This document shows positions 7,419 through 16,563 of a stretch of DNA of 30,512 nucleotides, in pieces. This DNA comes from an uncultured Saprospirales bacterium. GTDB lineage: Bacteria > Bacteroidota > Bacteroidia > Chitinophagales > Saprospiraceae. Every line of letters starts with the position of its first letter. Positions within the stretch are counted from its first letter, which is position 1. The translations under genes and the position numbers were made by a program. The stretch is from positions 1-30,512 of the forward strand of contig CALAZP010000041.1 of NCBI GenBank assembly GCA_937926355.1. The letters run 5' to 3'. Below the pieces are notes generated by a model. That model had not been told where the DNA came from. It was given only the letters and a program-made list of their open reading frames with translations, and did no database searches.

Positions 7419-10400
7419 ATGCTTGCAAAGATACATCCCCTACTTTTCATTTTATGTGCTTCCTTAAATAGCTTCAGTCAATCTTCTCCATTCCTGAAAG
7501 AGGCCATTCAGTATTTTGAAAATCACCGAGAGGAATGGGAACTTCCCTATTTGGAATCCTATCAACTTCGACTTAAAAATACGGTAAAAGATGCCCATAG
7601 TGGAGCTGTGCATCTATATTTTACGCAAACCTATCATGGATATGAAATTGCAAATACCCAGTTTGCCGTACACTTTTCAAAAGAGGGGAAAGTGGTTTAC
7701 GCTAATAAAAACCTACTTAACATCGCTTCTGGTGCTGTTGATCCATTTTTCCAAATAAACCAAAAATCAGCTATCCTAAGTAAAGTTGGACAACACTTGA
7801 ATATCCCAATCAATAAAAATAAGCTACAATTTCAGCAGCAGAGTAAAAATGTATGGATTACTTCCGGTGAAAACATAGCCAGTCAACCCATTTACCTATC
7901 TAAGGTAATCCTTCCTAATGAAAAGGGAGAATTTATTCCCAGCTGGCAAGTAGCTATTGAACCTATTGGGGGTAGTGATTTTTGGAATATATATTTGGAT
8001 GCAAAAGAGGGGAATATTATCCAGAAAAACAGTTGGACGGTTCACTGCAGCCCTAGGTCCTTATCTGAACCTATTTCAATATCTGGTTCCAAAGCCCCTA
8101 CCAGCTCCCTGATACATGAATCATTCTCATTACCTAGCTTGGAATCCTCCTTGTCCAAGCATCAACCTTTAATAACTTCCTCAACAGCACCGCAGTACCT
8201 GGTTTTTCCACTTCCTATCGAAAATCCTTTGTTGGGAGAAAGAGAAATAGTGTATATGCCTTTGAATGAAGCTTCTCCTTTTGGATGGCACGATACAGAT
8301 GGTCAGGAAGGCCCAGAGTATATGGAAACAAGGGGCAATAATGTCCATGCCTTTTTGGATAGGGATGCCAACGACCAACCAGATAGTTTGACCGTTAAAG
8401 GTGCTGGCGATTACCTTTTCGAGTTTCCTTTCGATTTGACAATGGAACCACACTTGGTCCAAGAAGCAGCAGTAACCCAACTTTTCTATGCCAACAATTT
8501 CCTCCATGATTTCAGCTACCGATATGGATTTGATGAAATGGCCGGAAATTTTCAAGAAAATAACTACGGGAAAGGAGGGCTAGGGGATGACCCTATAATG
8601 GCCAATGCGCAAGATGGGTCTGGTTATAATAATGCTAATTTTTCGGCCCCTCCGGATGGGATGCGCGGAAAGATGCAAATGTATCTGTGGGGGAACAGAA
8701 CTTCCAAAATGCTCACCATACAAAGTCCCTCAGAAATTTCAGGATCTATCACCGCCAGAATGGCAAGTTTTGGAAAAGAAGTTAGACTAGAACCAGTGAG
8801 TGGTCCAATAGTATTAGTTAGGGACACTTCTGCTCAACCATCTCTTGGATGCACTCAATATATAGACCCCAACCAAGTGAAGGGAAAAATTGCTATGATT
8901 GACCGAGGTGAATGTGAATTTGGGGAAAAAGCCTACAAGGCTCAATTAAGAGGGGCAATAGCAGTCATTATTGTCAATTATGAAGACCAGCTACTTTCTA
9001 TGGCTCCAGGAGTTATAGGATCTAATGTGGACATCCCAGTCATTATGATTACCCAATCGGATGGGGATAAAATTAAAAATTATCTTCAAGCAGGAGTGGA
9101 GGCCTCCATTCAACTAACAGGAGATGAAGATATATTGCTGGATAGCGATTTCGACAATGGAATTATAGTTCATGAATACGTACATGGAATTTCCATTAGA
9201 TTGACTGGAGGACCTGCCAATTCCAGTTGTTTGATTAATGATGAACAAATGGGAGAAGGCTGGAGTGATTTTTTTGCACTTGCACTGACTAGTCCTGTTC
9301 AAGATGGCACTTTTCCAAGATCAATAGGGGCTTTTCTGACCAGAGAACCAGCCTTTGGAAGAGGGATTCGACGACAGAAATACTCTACTGATATCAATAT
9401 CAATACTCAAACGTTTTATGACATTCCTGGGACAGAGTCTCCTCATCAATTAGGTGAAATTTGGACCTCTATACTATGGGACTTGTACTGGGCCTTTTCA
9501 GAAAAATACGGATATGACCCCGATTTAACCTATGGAAACGGCGGCAATAACCAAGCCATTCAGTTGATTATAGATGGAATGAAACTTCAAAATTGTAACC
9601 CTGGACTTTTAGATGCCCGTGATGCCATTATCGCAGCCGATATTCTAAACTATAATGGAGCAAATGAGTGTTTGATTTGGGAAACTTTTGCCAGAAGGGG
9701 ACTAGGCTGGAATGCCCAGCAACGAAATAATAATAATAGACACGATGGCGTAGCCGGTTTTGAGTCCAAACCAGAATGTATTACCACCATTAAAATGGAA
9801 AAGAATATTGATTTAGAAGCGAGTTATGGGCAAACGGTAATGGCAAATATCAATGTGGCAAATCACCAGGGGTTTGATGCAGAGCAATTAAAAATAGTAG
9901 AAAATATCCCTGAAGGGGCCACCTATGTTGAAGGTTCAGGAAGAGGAGCAGAAAAAATTAATTTAGTAAACAATCAATTGATTTTTGAAATCCCCAAACT
10001 TGCCAATGGAAAAAAATTAAACTTAAAATATGAATTAACTGCTGTTCCAGAAGTCGCCTCAAGGGTCATCTTTAAAGACGATGTGGAAGGGTTTTTCCCA
10101 CTTTGGGAAAGTATTCCCCTATTGGGAAAAGAAGAATGGTTCAAATCCACCACCACTCCGAGAAGTGGTAAAAAAGTATGGAGAGCCGTTAATTTACCCA
10201 GAGAAAACGATCAGACGCTCCAATTAAAAGATCCTATAATCGTTGAAGGACCTCATCCAATCATGCGATTTTATCACCAATATGCTACTGAACCTTTTTA
10301 CGATGGAGGTCGATTGGAAATATCTCTTGACCAAATAAACTGGAAAGTGCTTGAGCAAGAAATTATTAAAGGTGGTTATTCTTCCCAAATTAATCCCAAT

Positions 10401-10961
10401 CTCTTTGATGAAGAATTTGTCCTGGGATACCAAGGCGAAAGTAGGACCTATGAGGAGGTTAGAATTGATTTGAGTGCCTATCAAAACCAATCCATTTATG
10501 TACGATTTAGATTTGGTTCTGATGAGTCGCAAACCGTAGCACCAGACTCGACTTTTGGTTGGATTGTTGATGATATAGAAATTTTGGATGCCTCTTTATT
10601 ACAGTCCACCGCTTGTTTGGTGCAGGAAGGCTCAGAACCCATCTGTGCTAACTTTCCATTTGGAGGCACCATCGTATTTCAAAATGCAACCACGGGATCT
10701 CATGACTTGACATCGCTAGAAATTAATTGGCAAATATTTCCCAACCCTGCAGCAGAACAAATTAGCATTCAACTTAATCTTATTGATCAAGAAAAATGGC
10801 AAATGGAGATTTTAACAGTTGACGGGATTCCAATCAAAAAATTAACAGGAAAGGGGGCCGTTGAGGAACATCTAGATGTATCTTCTTATCCTGCAGGAGA
10901 ATATTTTGCCAGATTATTGACCTCCAAAGGCAGTTTAGTTAAAAAATTGTTGATACATTAA
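7419..10961 (+). CDS. Secreted M36 (fungalysin) metallopeptidase with PA domain and type IX sorting tail
   Basis: An 1180-residue extracellular zinc protease. A signal peptide (about residues 1-20, ending near SFSQ) precedes an FTP/PepSY-like propeptide (to about 200). The catalytic domain carries HEYVH with zinc ligands His585 and His589, catalytic Glu586, and Glu613 in a GEGWSDF motif as third ligand. A protease-associated (PA) insert lies at about 455-560. After the catalytic domain come a DUF11/CARDB-like beta segment (about 790-870) and an immune-inhibitor-A/MAM-like jelly roll (about 885-1060). The last 78 residues (from about 1103) form a type A T9SS sorting domain with FPNP near its start and a KKLLI-type end. 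The protein is thus predicted to be exported by Sec, passed through the outer membrane by T9SS, and released or anchored with the tail cleaved. Confidence 0.94.
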   Translation: MLAKIHPLLFILCASLNSFSQSSPFLKEAIQYFENHREEWELPYLESYQLRLKNTVKDAHSGAVHLYFTQTYHGYEIANTQFAVHFSKEGKVVYANKNLLNIASGAVDPFFQINQKSAILSKVGQHLNIPINKNKLQFQQQSKNVWITSGENIASQPIYLSKVILPNEKGEFIPSWQVAIEPIGGSDFWNIYLDAKEGNIIQKNSWTVHCSPRSLSEPISISGSKAPTSSLIHESFSLPSLESSLSKHQPLITSSTAPQYLVFPLPIENPLLGEREIVYMPLNEASPFGWHDTDGQEGPEYMETRGNNVHAFLDRDANDQPDSLTVKGAGDYLFEFPFDLTMEPHLVQEAAVTQLFYANNFLHDFSYRYGFDEMAGNFQENNYGKGGLGDDPIMANAQDGSGYNNANFSAPPDGMRGKMQMYLWGNRTSKMLTIQSPSEISGSITARMASFGKEVRLEPVSGPIVLVRDTSAQPSLGCTQYIDPNQVKGKIAMIDRGECEFGEKAYKAQLRGAIAVIIVNYEDQLLSMAPGVIGSNVDIPVIMITQSDGDKIKNYLQAGVEASIQLTGDEDILLDSDFDNGIIVHEYVHGISIRLTGGPANSSCLINDEQMGEGWSDFFALALTSPVQDGTFPRSIGAFLTREPAFGRGIRRQKYSTDININTQTFYDIPGTESPHQLGEIWTSILWDLYWAFSEKYGYDPDLTYGNGGNNQAIQLIIDGMKLQNCNPGLLDARDAIIAADILNYNGANECLIWETFARRGLGWNAQQRNNNNRHDGVAGFESKPECITTIKMEKNIDLEASYGQTVMANINVANHQGFDAEQLKIVENIPEGATYVEGSGRGAEKINLVNNQLIFEIPKLANGKKLNLKYELTAVPEVASRVIFKDDVEGFFPLWESIPLLGKEEWFKSTTTPRSGKKVWRAVNLPRENDQTLQLKDPIIVEGPHPIMRFYHQYATEPFYDGGRLEISLDQINWKVLEQEIIKGGYSSQINPNLFDEEFVLGYQGESRTYEEVRIDLSAYQNQSIYVRFRFGSDESQTVAPDSTFGWIVDDIEILDASLLQSTACLVQEGSEPICANFPFGGTIVFQNATTGSHDLTSLEINWQIFPNPAAEQISIQLNLIDQEKWQMEILTVDGIPIKKLTGKGAVEEHLDVSSYPAGEYFARLLTSKGSLVKKLLIH
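7426..7433 (-). promoter_or_regulatory. Candidate -7 element for rlmB, inside the protease start region
   Basis: The minus strand reads TATCTTTG here, a full match to TAnnTTTG, and would give an rlmB leader of about 35 bases. No clear TTG lies at the usual distance upstream. The site falls within the first five codons of the divergent protease gene. Confidence 0.28.
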
Positions 10962-10963
10962 CG

Positions 10964-10994
10964 TTGTCCCTGTAGAATAATACTTTTACCTTTA
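10964..10994 (+). promoter_or_regulatory. Candidate promoter for glutaryl-CoA dehydrogenase
   Basis: TTG at 10964-10966, a 20-base spacer, then TACCTTTA at 10987-10994, which differs from TAnnTTTG only in the last base. Start of transcription would be near 11000, giving a leader of about 30 bases. It lies directly after the protease stop, so gcdH and the OmpA-like gene are probably a separate unit. Confidence 0.45.
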
Positions 10995-11032
10995 ACCATT
11001 AATTATTAAGAGGAATTGAAAAGAAGTTAATC

Positions 11033-12238
11033 ATGGAAGTGAAAGTTCAACAAGCTTCAACCAAAACAGATCAGTTTCAAGGGCACGATTATTACGGTAT
11101 AGATGACCTGTTATCTGAGGAACACTTGTTAGCCAGAGAAGCCGTTAGATCTTGGATCAAACAATCTGTTAGTCCAATCATTGAATCTCATTTTGAGGCG
11201 GGAACCACCCCCAAACATTTATTTAAAGAATTAGCTGAGATTGGAGCTTTTGGTCCTAGTTTGCCACTGGAATATGGTGGTGGTGGAATGGATGAGATGG
11301 CCTATGGTATCATCATGCAAGAATTGGAAAGAGGGGATTCTGGTATTAGATCAATGGCATCTGTACAAGGATCATTGGTGATGTACCCTATTTTTAAATT
11401 CGGATCTGAAGATCAAAAGAGAAAATATCTCCCAGTTTTAGGAAATGGTGATTTGATTGGGTGCTTTGGCTTAACGGAACCTGATCACGGTTCTAATCCC
11501 TCGGGAATGACCACCAATATTGTAAGTGATGGAGACCATTATATTCTCAATGGAGCAAAAATGTGGATCACCAATTCTCCCATTGCGGATATAGCAGTAG
11601 TTTGGGCTAAAGACGAAGATGGAAAAATACGAGGATTGATTGTGGAAGCAGAAAGTAAAGGGTTTTCCGCCCCTGAAATAAAAGGAAAATTATCCCTTCG
11701 AGCTTCCGTCACTGGAGAGTTAGTTTTCGAAGATGTTCGGGTACCTAAATCTCAGGTATTACCAGAAGTCAATAGTTTGAGAGGCCCCTTATCTTGTTTG
11801 TCGAAAGCCAGATACGGTATTGCTTGGGGTGCTATTGGTGCTGCTATGGATTGCTATGATTCTGCACTTAGATATAGTTTGGAGCGAACGCAATTTGATC
11901 AACCCATTGCTGGTTTTCAATTGACTCAAAAAAAATTGGCTGAGATGATCACAGAAATCACTAAAGCCCAATTACTTTGTTGGCGGTTAGGATCTTTAGC
12001 AAATAAAGGACAAGCCTCTGCCGCACAAATTTCCATGGCGAAAAGGAATAATGTGGCAATGGCTTTGAATATTGCCAGAGAAGCCAGGCAAATTCACGGA
12101 GGAATGGGGATTACCAATGAGTATCCTATTATGAGACACATGATGAACTTAGAGTCAGTAATTACCTATGAAGGAACCCATGACATACATCTACTCATTA
12201 CCGGAATGGATATTACTGGACTGAATGCTTTCAAATAA
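11033..12238 (+). CDS. gcdH: Glutaryl-CoA dehydrogenase
   Basis: A 401-residue FAD-dependent acyl-CoA dehydrogenase. Glutaryl-CoA dehydrogenase oxidises and decarboxylates glutaryl-CoA to crotonyl-CoA in lysine and tryptophan breakdown. Visible marks are the FAD/substrate motif GCFGLTEPDHGSNP, a SVQGSLVMYPI segment typical of the glutaryl subgroup, an ARYGIAWGA stretch, and the catalytic base Glu380 in a TYEGTHDIH motif, equivalent to Glu370 of the human enzyme. The final DITGLNAF also fits. Length is that of the mature enzyme, with no targeting sequence. No other gene of this pathway is in the window. The OmpA-like gene starts 8 bases after the stop, so co-transcription is likely although the functions look unrelated. 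Confidence 0.93.
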   Translation: MEVKVQQASTKTDQFQGHDYYGIDDLLSEEHLLAREAVRSWIKQSVSPIIESHFEAGTTPKHLFKELAEIGAFGPSLPLEYGGGGMDEMAYGIIMQELERGDSGIRSMASVQGSLVMYPIFKFGSEDQKRKYLPVLGNGDLIGCFGLTEPDHGSNPSGMTTNIVSDGDHYILNGAKMWITNSPIADIAVVWAKDEDGKIRGLIVEAESKGFSAPEIKGKLSLRASVTGELVFEDVRVPKSQVLPEVNSLRGPLSCLSKARYGIAWGAIGAAMDCYDSALRYSLERTQFDQPIAGFQLTQKKLAEMITEITKAQLLCWRLGSLANKGQASAAQISMAKRNNVAMALNIAREARQIHGGMGITNEYPIMRHMMNLESVITYEGTHDIHLLITGMDITGLNAFK

Positions 12239-12246
12239 ATGAGGAT

Positions 12247-13470
12247 ATGATTGGACTAAGAGAGTCTATAGTTTGGTTATTGCTTATCTGTACCCCTTTC
12301 AATTTCGTCTTATTAGGGCAGGGTACTATAACCCTATCTAATCCCTCTTTTGAAGATTTACCCAGACACTCGCGACCTCCTCACGCTTGGACAGATTGTG
12401 GTTTTATGGGAGAGACCCCTCCTGACATACAGCCCAATGCCACCTTTAAGGTTACGCGCCAAGCTAAAGAGGGGGAAACTTATCTCGGAATGGTAGTCAG
12501 AGAAAATGATACTTGGGAAGCTGTAGGTCAAAGACTTAGCGAGCCCATGAAAAAAGGAAATTGCTACGAATTCAGCATTTATTTGGCTAAAAGTGAAATG
12601 TACGTCTCCCTAAGTAGAGAGGAGGAAGATAAAAGAATCAACTATATCACTCCTGCCACCTTGAGGATATATGGAGGTTATGAGTATTGTGACAAAGATT
12701 TTTTACTTGGAGAAACTGCAGAAATAGCCAATACGGCTTGGATTAGATATGACTTTAAATTTGAACCTTCGGGAGATTATTCCCACATTATACTCGAAGC
12801 ATTTTATAAAACCCCAACCCTATTTCCATATAATGGAAATATTCTCGTTGACCATGCATCTCCAATTGTACCCATACCTTGCCAACCCAATATCCAAATT
12901 GCCGAGATTCCCGAAGAGGAAAGTCAGCAACAATTGGAAACTGAAGATGAAATAGAGGAAAAAGAAATTTCGGTTACTGAACCAGAAGAAATCAAAGAGG
13001 TGGTGCTACCAAAACCAACAAATACAGAAAAAATAAGTAATCTCCAACCGGTAGAACTAGAAAAGCCCAAAATCACCTCCGCCAATCTGAGTAAAGTAAA
13101 AGCCTCCGAACTATCGGAAGGTCAAACCATCAAACTCGATAATTTATATTTCCAAATGGATAAATCCATTTTGACTGATAATTCTGAAAACGCCCTACTG
13201 GAGTTATTTGAATTTCTCAATAACAATCAAAAGGTTATTATCGAAGTGGGTGGACACACCAATGGGTTGTGCTCCACTGAATATTGCGATGAACTTTCCA
13301 GAGAACGAGCCAAAGCTGTCGCTTCCTCTTTGGTCAAAATGGGACTTCCCGGCTACAGAATTTTATATAAAGGTTATGGAAAAAGAATGCCTATAGCTTC
13401 TAATGAAACAGTAGAAGGGAGGACGTTAAACCAGCGGGTAGAAATCAAAATAATTAGTCTTGGGGAATGA
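12247..13470 (+). CDS. OmpA-family envelope protein with N-terminal beta domain
   Basis: A 407-residue exported protein. A signal peptide covers about residues 1-25. Residues about 28-215 look like a galactose-binding or carbohydrate-binding beta sandwich: NPSFEDLP near the start, then an EFSIYLAKS strand pattern. A Glu/Pro-rich linker (about 218-285) follows. The C-terminal 120 residues are an OmpA-like peptidoglycan-binding domain, with a LYFQMDKSIL opening, GHTNGLCSTEYCDELSRERAKAV, and a closing NQRVEIKI. In the family this domain holds the diaminopimelate of peptidoglycan through Asp and Arg residues. The protein would bridge cell wall and periplasm or outer membrane, while the ligand of the N-terminal domain is unknown. 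The last 17 bases overlap the convergent aroA gene. Confidence 0.85.
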   Translation: MIGLRESIVWLLLICTPFNFVLLGQGTITLSNPSFEDLPRHSRPPHAWTDCGFMGETPPDIQPNATFKVTRQAKEGETYLGMVVRENDTWEAVGQRLSEPMKKGNCYEFSIYLAKSEMYVSLSREEEDKRINYITPATLRIYGGYEYCDKDFLLGETAEIANTAWIRYDFKFEPSGDYSHIILEAFYKTPTLFPYNGNILVDHASPIVPIPCQPNIQIAEIPEEESQQQLETEDEIEEKEISVTEPEEIKEVVLPKPTNTEKISNLQPVELEKPKITSANLSKVKASELSEGQTIKLDNLYFQMDKSILTDNSENALLELFEFLNNNQKVIIEVGGHTNGLCSTEYCDELSRERAKAVASSLVKMGLPGYRILYKGYGKRMPIASNETVEGRTLNQRVEIKIISLGE

Positions 13471-14707
13471 CCTCGAAATCTAATTTTTCTAAATCCTCCC
13501 AAAATGCTGGGTAAGATTTGACCACCACCATAGGGTCTTCGATAATAATGGGATTCAGCATCGCCATTGGAGCAAAAGCCATAGCCATGCGATGATCTTC
13601 GTAGGTCTCTAGGCAAGGAGTGCCCTTCCAATTGGCTTTTCCATTAACCTCGTATTCCTCCTCGCCCTGTTCGTTTATCACTGGATTAATGGTAAAATCA
13701 ACTCCTAATTTTTTTAATTCCTGGTGTAAGGCAATAATTCTATCTGTCTCTTTAATTTTTAAGGTCTGTAATCCTGAAAAAGAACCTTGTACCCCGGTAC
13801 CACCGCATATCACGGCCAGAGATTGAGCGATATCCGGACATTCTAAAAAATTCCAAGAAAAATTCGAAGAGGACAGATGACCATTCCTAGATAAATGAAC
13901 ACCATCGTCTTCAAATGTAGAGCGCACTCCAAAAGATTTCATCATCTCTACTATAACAGCATCACCTTGAAGGGAATCCTCAAAAAGTCCACCAAGGTGT
14001 AGGTTAGGTTGGTCGGAAAAAGCTGCCATAATGTAATAATAGGAAGCAGCTGACCAATCAGCTTCTACTTTGAATGGCCTGGCTTGATAAGACTGTGAAG
14101 CCACTCTAATAATATTTCCTTCCCATTGATGCTTTACTCCAAAATATTCCATTAGCTTCAGCGTCATTAAAAGGTAAGGGCGAGAAACCAGTTCACCTTT
14201 TAGTTTTAGGCTAAGTCCATTGGGAAGCATAGGGGCTATCATGAGGAGTGCAGATAAGTATTGACTGCTAGTACCCGCATCTATTTCTAACTCATTGGTT
14301 TTAGATAAAGGAGCTTCCCCTATTGATAAAGGCGGATATCCCTCTTTTTCTAGATATTCGATATCAGCCCCAAGGGTTTTCAGCGCATCTACCAACACTC
14401 GAACAGGTCGTTGTTTCATCCTATCGGTTCCCGTCAAGACTTGTTTGCCAGGTTGCATTGCCAAATAGGCAGTCATAAATCGGAATGTAGTCCCTGCAGG
14501 ACCTGCATCTCTAATCTCCTCTTTGGATTGAATCAATTGCTGCAGTAATTCCGTATCGTTCGCTGTTGCTAATCCTTCAATCGGGAAATCATCTACACAC
14601 AATGCCCTAATAATTAGGGCTCTATTGCTAATACTCTTTGAACCGGACAACTTAATGGTCCCCTCGAGTGAATTATCCCTTTTCTTCAACAGGATTGTTT
14701 TGGCCAT
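13454..14707 (-). CDS. aroA: 3-phosphoshikimate 1-carboxyvinyltransferase (EPSP synthase)
   Basis: A 417-residue enzyme that joins phosphoenolpyruvate and shikimate 3-phosphate, the sixth step of the shikimate pathway. The N-terminus has the SGSKSISNRALI motif; Lys24, Ser25 and Arg29 match Lys22, Ser23 and Arg27 of the E. coli enzyme. An AGTTFRF motif, a DRMKQRPV motif, LKIKETDRI and ETYEDHRMAMAFA follow in the expected order. The length is slightly below the usual 427. It starts inside the end of phoH (35-base overlap, different frame), which suggests translational coupling, and overlaps the end of the OmpA-like gene by 17 bases. aroB lies about 1.9 kb away on the other strand. Confidence 0.96.
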   Translation of the reverse strand: MAKTILLKKRDNSLEGTIKLSGSKSISNRALIIRALCVDDFPIEGLATANDTELLQQLIQSKEEIRDAGPAGTTFRFMTAYLAMQPGKQVLTGTDRMKQRPVRVLVDALKTLGADIEYLEKEGYPPLSIGEAPLSKTNELEIDAGTSSQYLSALLMIAPMLPNGLSLKLKGELVSRPYLLMTLKLMEYFGVKHQWEGNIIRVASQSYQARPFKVEADWSAASYYYIMAAFSDQPNLHLGGLFEDSLQGDAVIVEMMKSFGVRSTFEDDGVHLSRNGHLSSSNFSWNFLECPDIAQSLAVICGGTGVQGSFSGLQTLKIKETDRIIALHQELKKLGVDFTINPVINEQGEEEYEVNGKANWKGTPCLETYEDHRMAMAFAPMAMLNPIIIEDPMVVVKSYPAFWEDLEKLDFEVIPQD

Positions 14708-15698
14708 CCTCCTCTTTTTTATGAATTAATTCTCTGCGCCTATTGTCATCTCGCTCATAAGCATAAATGATAGCTTTCACCAATCTGTGCCTCACCACGT
14801 CCTCTGCATCTAAATTGACCGTCTCAATACCATCTAAGGTAGAGAGGATTTCAATTGCCTTACGCAGACCAGACTTTTGATGAAAAGGTAAATCGACTTG
14901 AGATAAATCGCCTGTAACGATACATTTAGCAGAGGGACCAAGACGGGTCAAAAACATTTTCAATTGCAAGGTAGAGCAATTTTGAGCTTCATCTAAAATG
15001 ATAAAAGCATTGTCTAATGTTCTTCCTCTCATAAATGCTAAAGGAGCTATTTCTATGACTCGAGTAGCCATAAAATGCTCTAGTTTTTCTGCGGGAAACA
15101 TATCATCGAGGGCATCGTATAACGGGCGCAAATAAGGGTCTACTTTTTCTTTGAGGTCTCCAGGTAAAAACCCCAAACTCTCTCCAGCCTCTACTGCAGG
15201 TCTGGTTAAGATAATTTTTTTGACTAATTTATTTTTTAAGGCCCGCACAGCCAAAGCAACAGCGGTATAGGTTTTTCCAGTTCCCGCAGGCCCGACAGCA
15301 AATACCACATCATTTTGCTCCGAAGCATCTACCAATTTCTTTTGATTGCGCGTCTTGGCTTTAATTACCTTTCCACTTCTTCCGTGAACTATGGTCTTTG
15401 TAGCAGAGGTGTCAGGTAATCTGGTTTCAAACGGATTATCTCCAGCCAACACATCTTCAACCATTTGAAATGGAAGGCTGTGGTGGGTACGCAATAATCT
15501 GACCAGCATTTCAACTTTAGCCTTTGCCTGTTGCGTCTGCTTCTTTTCGCCTTTTAACTTGAGATGAGAGCCTCTCGAAGTAATGGTTACTTCTGGAAAG
15601 GCCTTTCTTAATAAGTTGAGCTTGATGTCCTTTTCTCCGAATAGCTCAAGCACATTAACTTCTTCTAGGGTGAGTATGATTTCGCTCAATAGAGACAA
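14673..15698 (-). CDS. phoH: PhoH-like ATPase
   Basis: A 341-residue P-loop protein of the PhoH/PhoL family (the YbeZ type), ATPases with a proposed role in RNA metabolism and, in many bacteria, linked to YbeY. Residues about 1-100 resemble the N-terminal KH-like region. The ATPase core has Walker A GPAGTGKT with Lys142, Walker B ILDEAQN with Asp236-Glu237, and the TGDLSQVDLP motif near residue 260. The C-terminal VRHRLVKAII segment is typical. In this window it is joined to aroA, not to ybeY. No export signal is present, so it acts in the cytoplasm. Its stop lies 35 bases inside aroA. Confidence 0.93.
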   Translation of the reverse strand: MSLLSEIILTLEEVNVLELFGEKDIKLNLLRKAFPEVTITSRGSHLKLKGEKKQTQQAKAKVEMLVRLLRTHHSLPFQMVEDVLAGDNPFETRLPDTSATKTIVHGRSGKVIKAKTRNQKKLVDASEQNDVVFAVGPAGTGKTYTAVALAVRALKNKLVKKIILTRPAVEAGESLGFLPGDLKEKVDPYLRPLYDALDDMFPAEKLEHFMATRVIEIAPLAFMRGRTLDNAFIILDEAQNCSTLQLKMFLTRLGPSAKCIVTGDLSQVDLPFHQKSGLRKAIEILSTLDGIETVNLDAEDVVRHRLVKAIIYAYERDDNRRRELIHKKEEDGQNNPVEEKG

Positions 15699-15740
15699 GC
15701 TTTGAATTTATTAGCTATTTTTGATATCATTAAATCGAGG

Positions 15741-15748
15741 CAAAAATA
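15741..15748 (-). promoter_or_regulatory. Candidate -7 element for phoH-aroA
   Basis: The minus strand reads TATTTTTG, a full match to TAnnTTTG, and would give a leader of about 35 bases before the phoH ATG at 15698. The nearest upstream TTG is only 14 bases away, shorter than usual, so the -33 part is unclear. No equally good box was seen for the divergent plus-strand gene. Confidence 0.35.
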
Positions 15749-15788
15749 AGATTTTCAATTATCAAAAGCATAAATGGGCTAAAAAATT

Positions 15789-16559
15789 ATGCGAATTGTA
15801 ACATTAACATCAGATTACGGAACCAAAGATTACCATGTTGCGGTAATCAAAGGAGCACTTTTAGCCACAGGTAGGCCACTTCAAATTGTAGATATCAGCC
15901 ATGAGATAGAAAATTACAATATTGTACAAGCTGCTTTCATCTTTCAAAATGCCTGGAAAAGTTTTCCCGAAGGGACCATTCACCTGCTGACTGTCAATAA
16001 TCACCCCGATCCCCTTATTGACTTCATAGCCCTTGAAGTAGATCGGCAATTTTTTATTGGCCCTAATAATGGCCTTTTTTCCATTGTATTTGACCAGCTG
16101 CCTTCTCATCTTTACCAACTCCCGAATGCTGGAACCGATCCTGCCAGACTAAGAAGTTTTTTCACCTATGCCGTCAACCATATTGCTGCTGAAAAACCTT
16201 TTCATGAAATAGGAATGCCTATAGACCACATTTTAGAAAGAATGACTTTTCAGCCAGTTACCAACCCGTCTTCTATTCGAGGAAGTGTGATTTATATTGA
16301 TAATTTTGGCAATATTGTGGTCAACATCAAAAGAGATTTATTTGAACAAGTAGGCAACGGAAGAAACTTTGAATTGACCGTCAAAAGGAACGACCCCATT
16401 ACGATGATCCACAAACAATATTTTGATGTCCCCATTGGAGAAGTACTATGCCGATTCAATGCCCTGGGATATATAGAGTTGGCTATCAATATGGGCAGAG
16501 CATCCACCCTTTTAGGGATACAGGTGGAAGATACTGTTCAGATAGAATTTAAAAATTAA
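15789..16559 (+). CDS. SAM hydroxide adenosyltransferase-like protein (DUF62, chlorinase/fluorinase fold)
   Basis: A 256-residue cytoplasmic protein of the DUF62 family. Canonical members split S-adenosylmethionine with water into adenosine and methionine; relatives are fluorinase and chlorinase. Visible family marks are TLTSDYGTKDYHV (residues about 5-17), VDISHEI near 38, a GPNNGLFS loop near 96 and the IYIDNFGNIVVNI stretch in the C-terminal beta domain near 170. The canonical DPGVGxxR and FHGRDIFAP motifs, which carry the Asp-Arg-His triad of characterised enzymes, are not seen: here the matching places read NNHPDP and FFTYAVNHIA. As far as I recall, Bacteroidota relatives diverge here too. 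Activity is therefore uncertain. aroB starts 4 bases after its stop. Confidence 0.88.
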   Translation: MRIVTLTSDYGTKDYHVAVIKGALLATGRPLQIVDISHEIENYNIVQAAFIFQNAWKSFPEGTIHLLTVNNHPDPLIDFIALEVDRQFFIGPNNGLFSIVFDQLPSHLYQLPNAGTDPARLRSFFTYAVNHIAAEKPFHEIGMPIDHILERMTFQPVTNPSSIRGSVIYIDNFGNIVVNIKRDLFEQVGNGRNFELTVKRNDPITMIHKQYFDVPIGEVLCRFNALGYIELAINMGRASTLLGIQVEDTVQIEFKN

Positions 16560-16563
16560 TTAC

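Noticed and set aside
8181..8555. Antisense open frame of 124 codons
   Set aside because: It is inside the M36 protease gene on the opposite strand, with no promoter or family marks.
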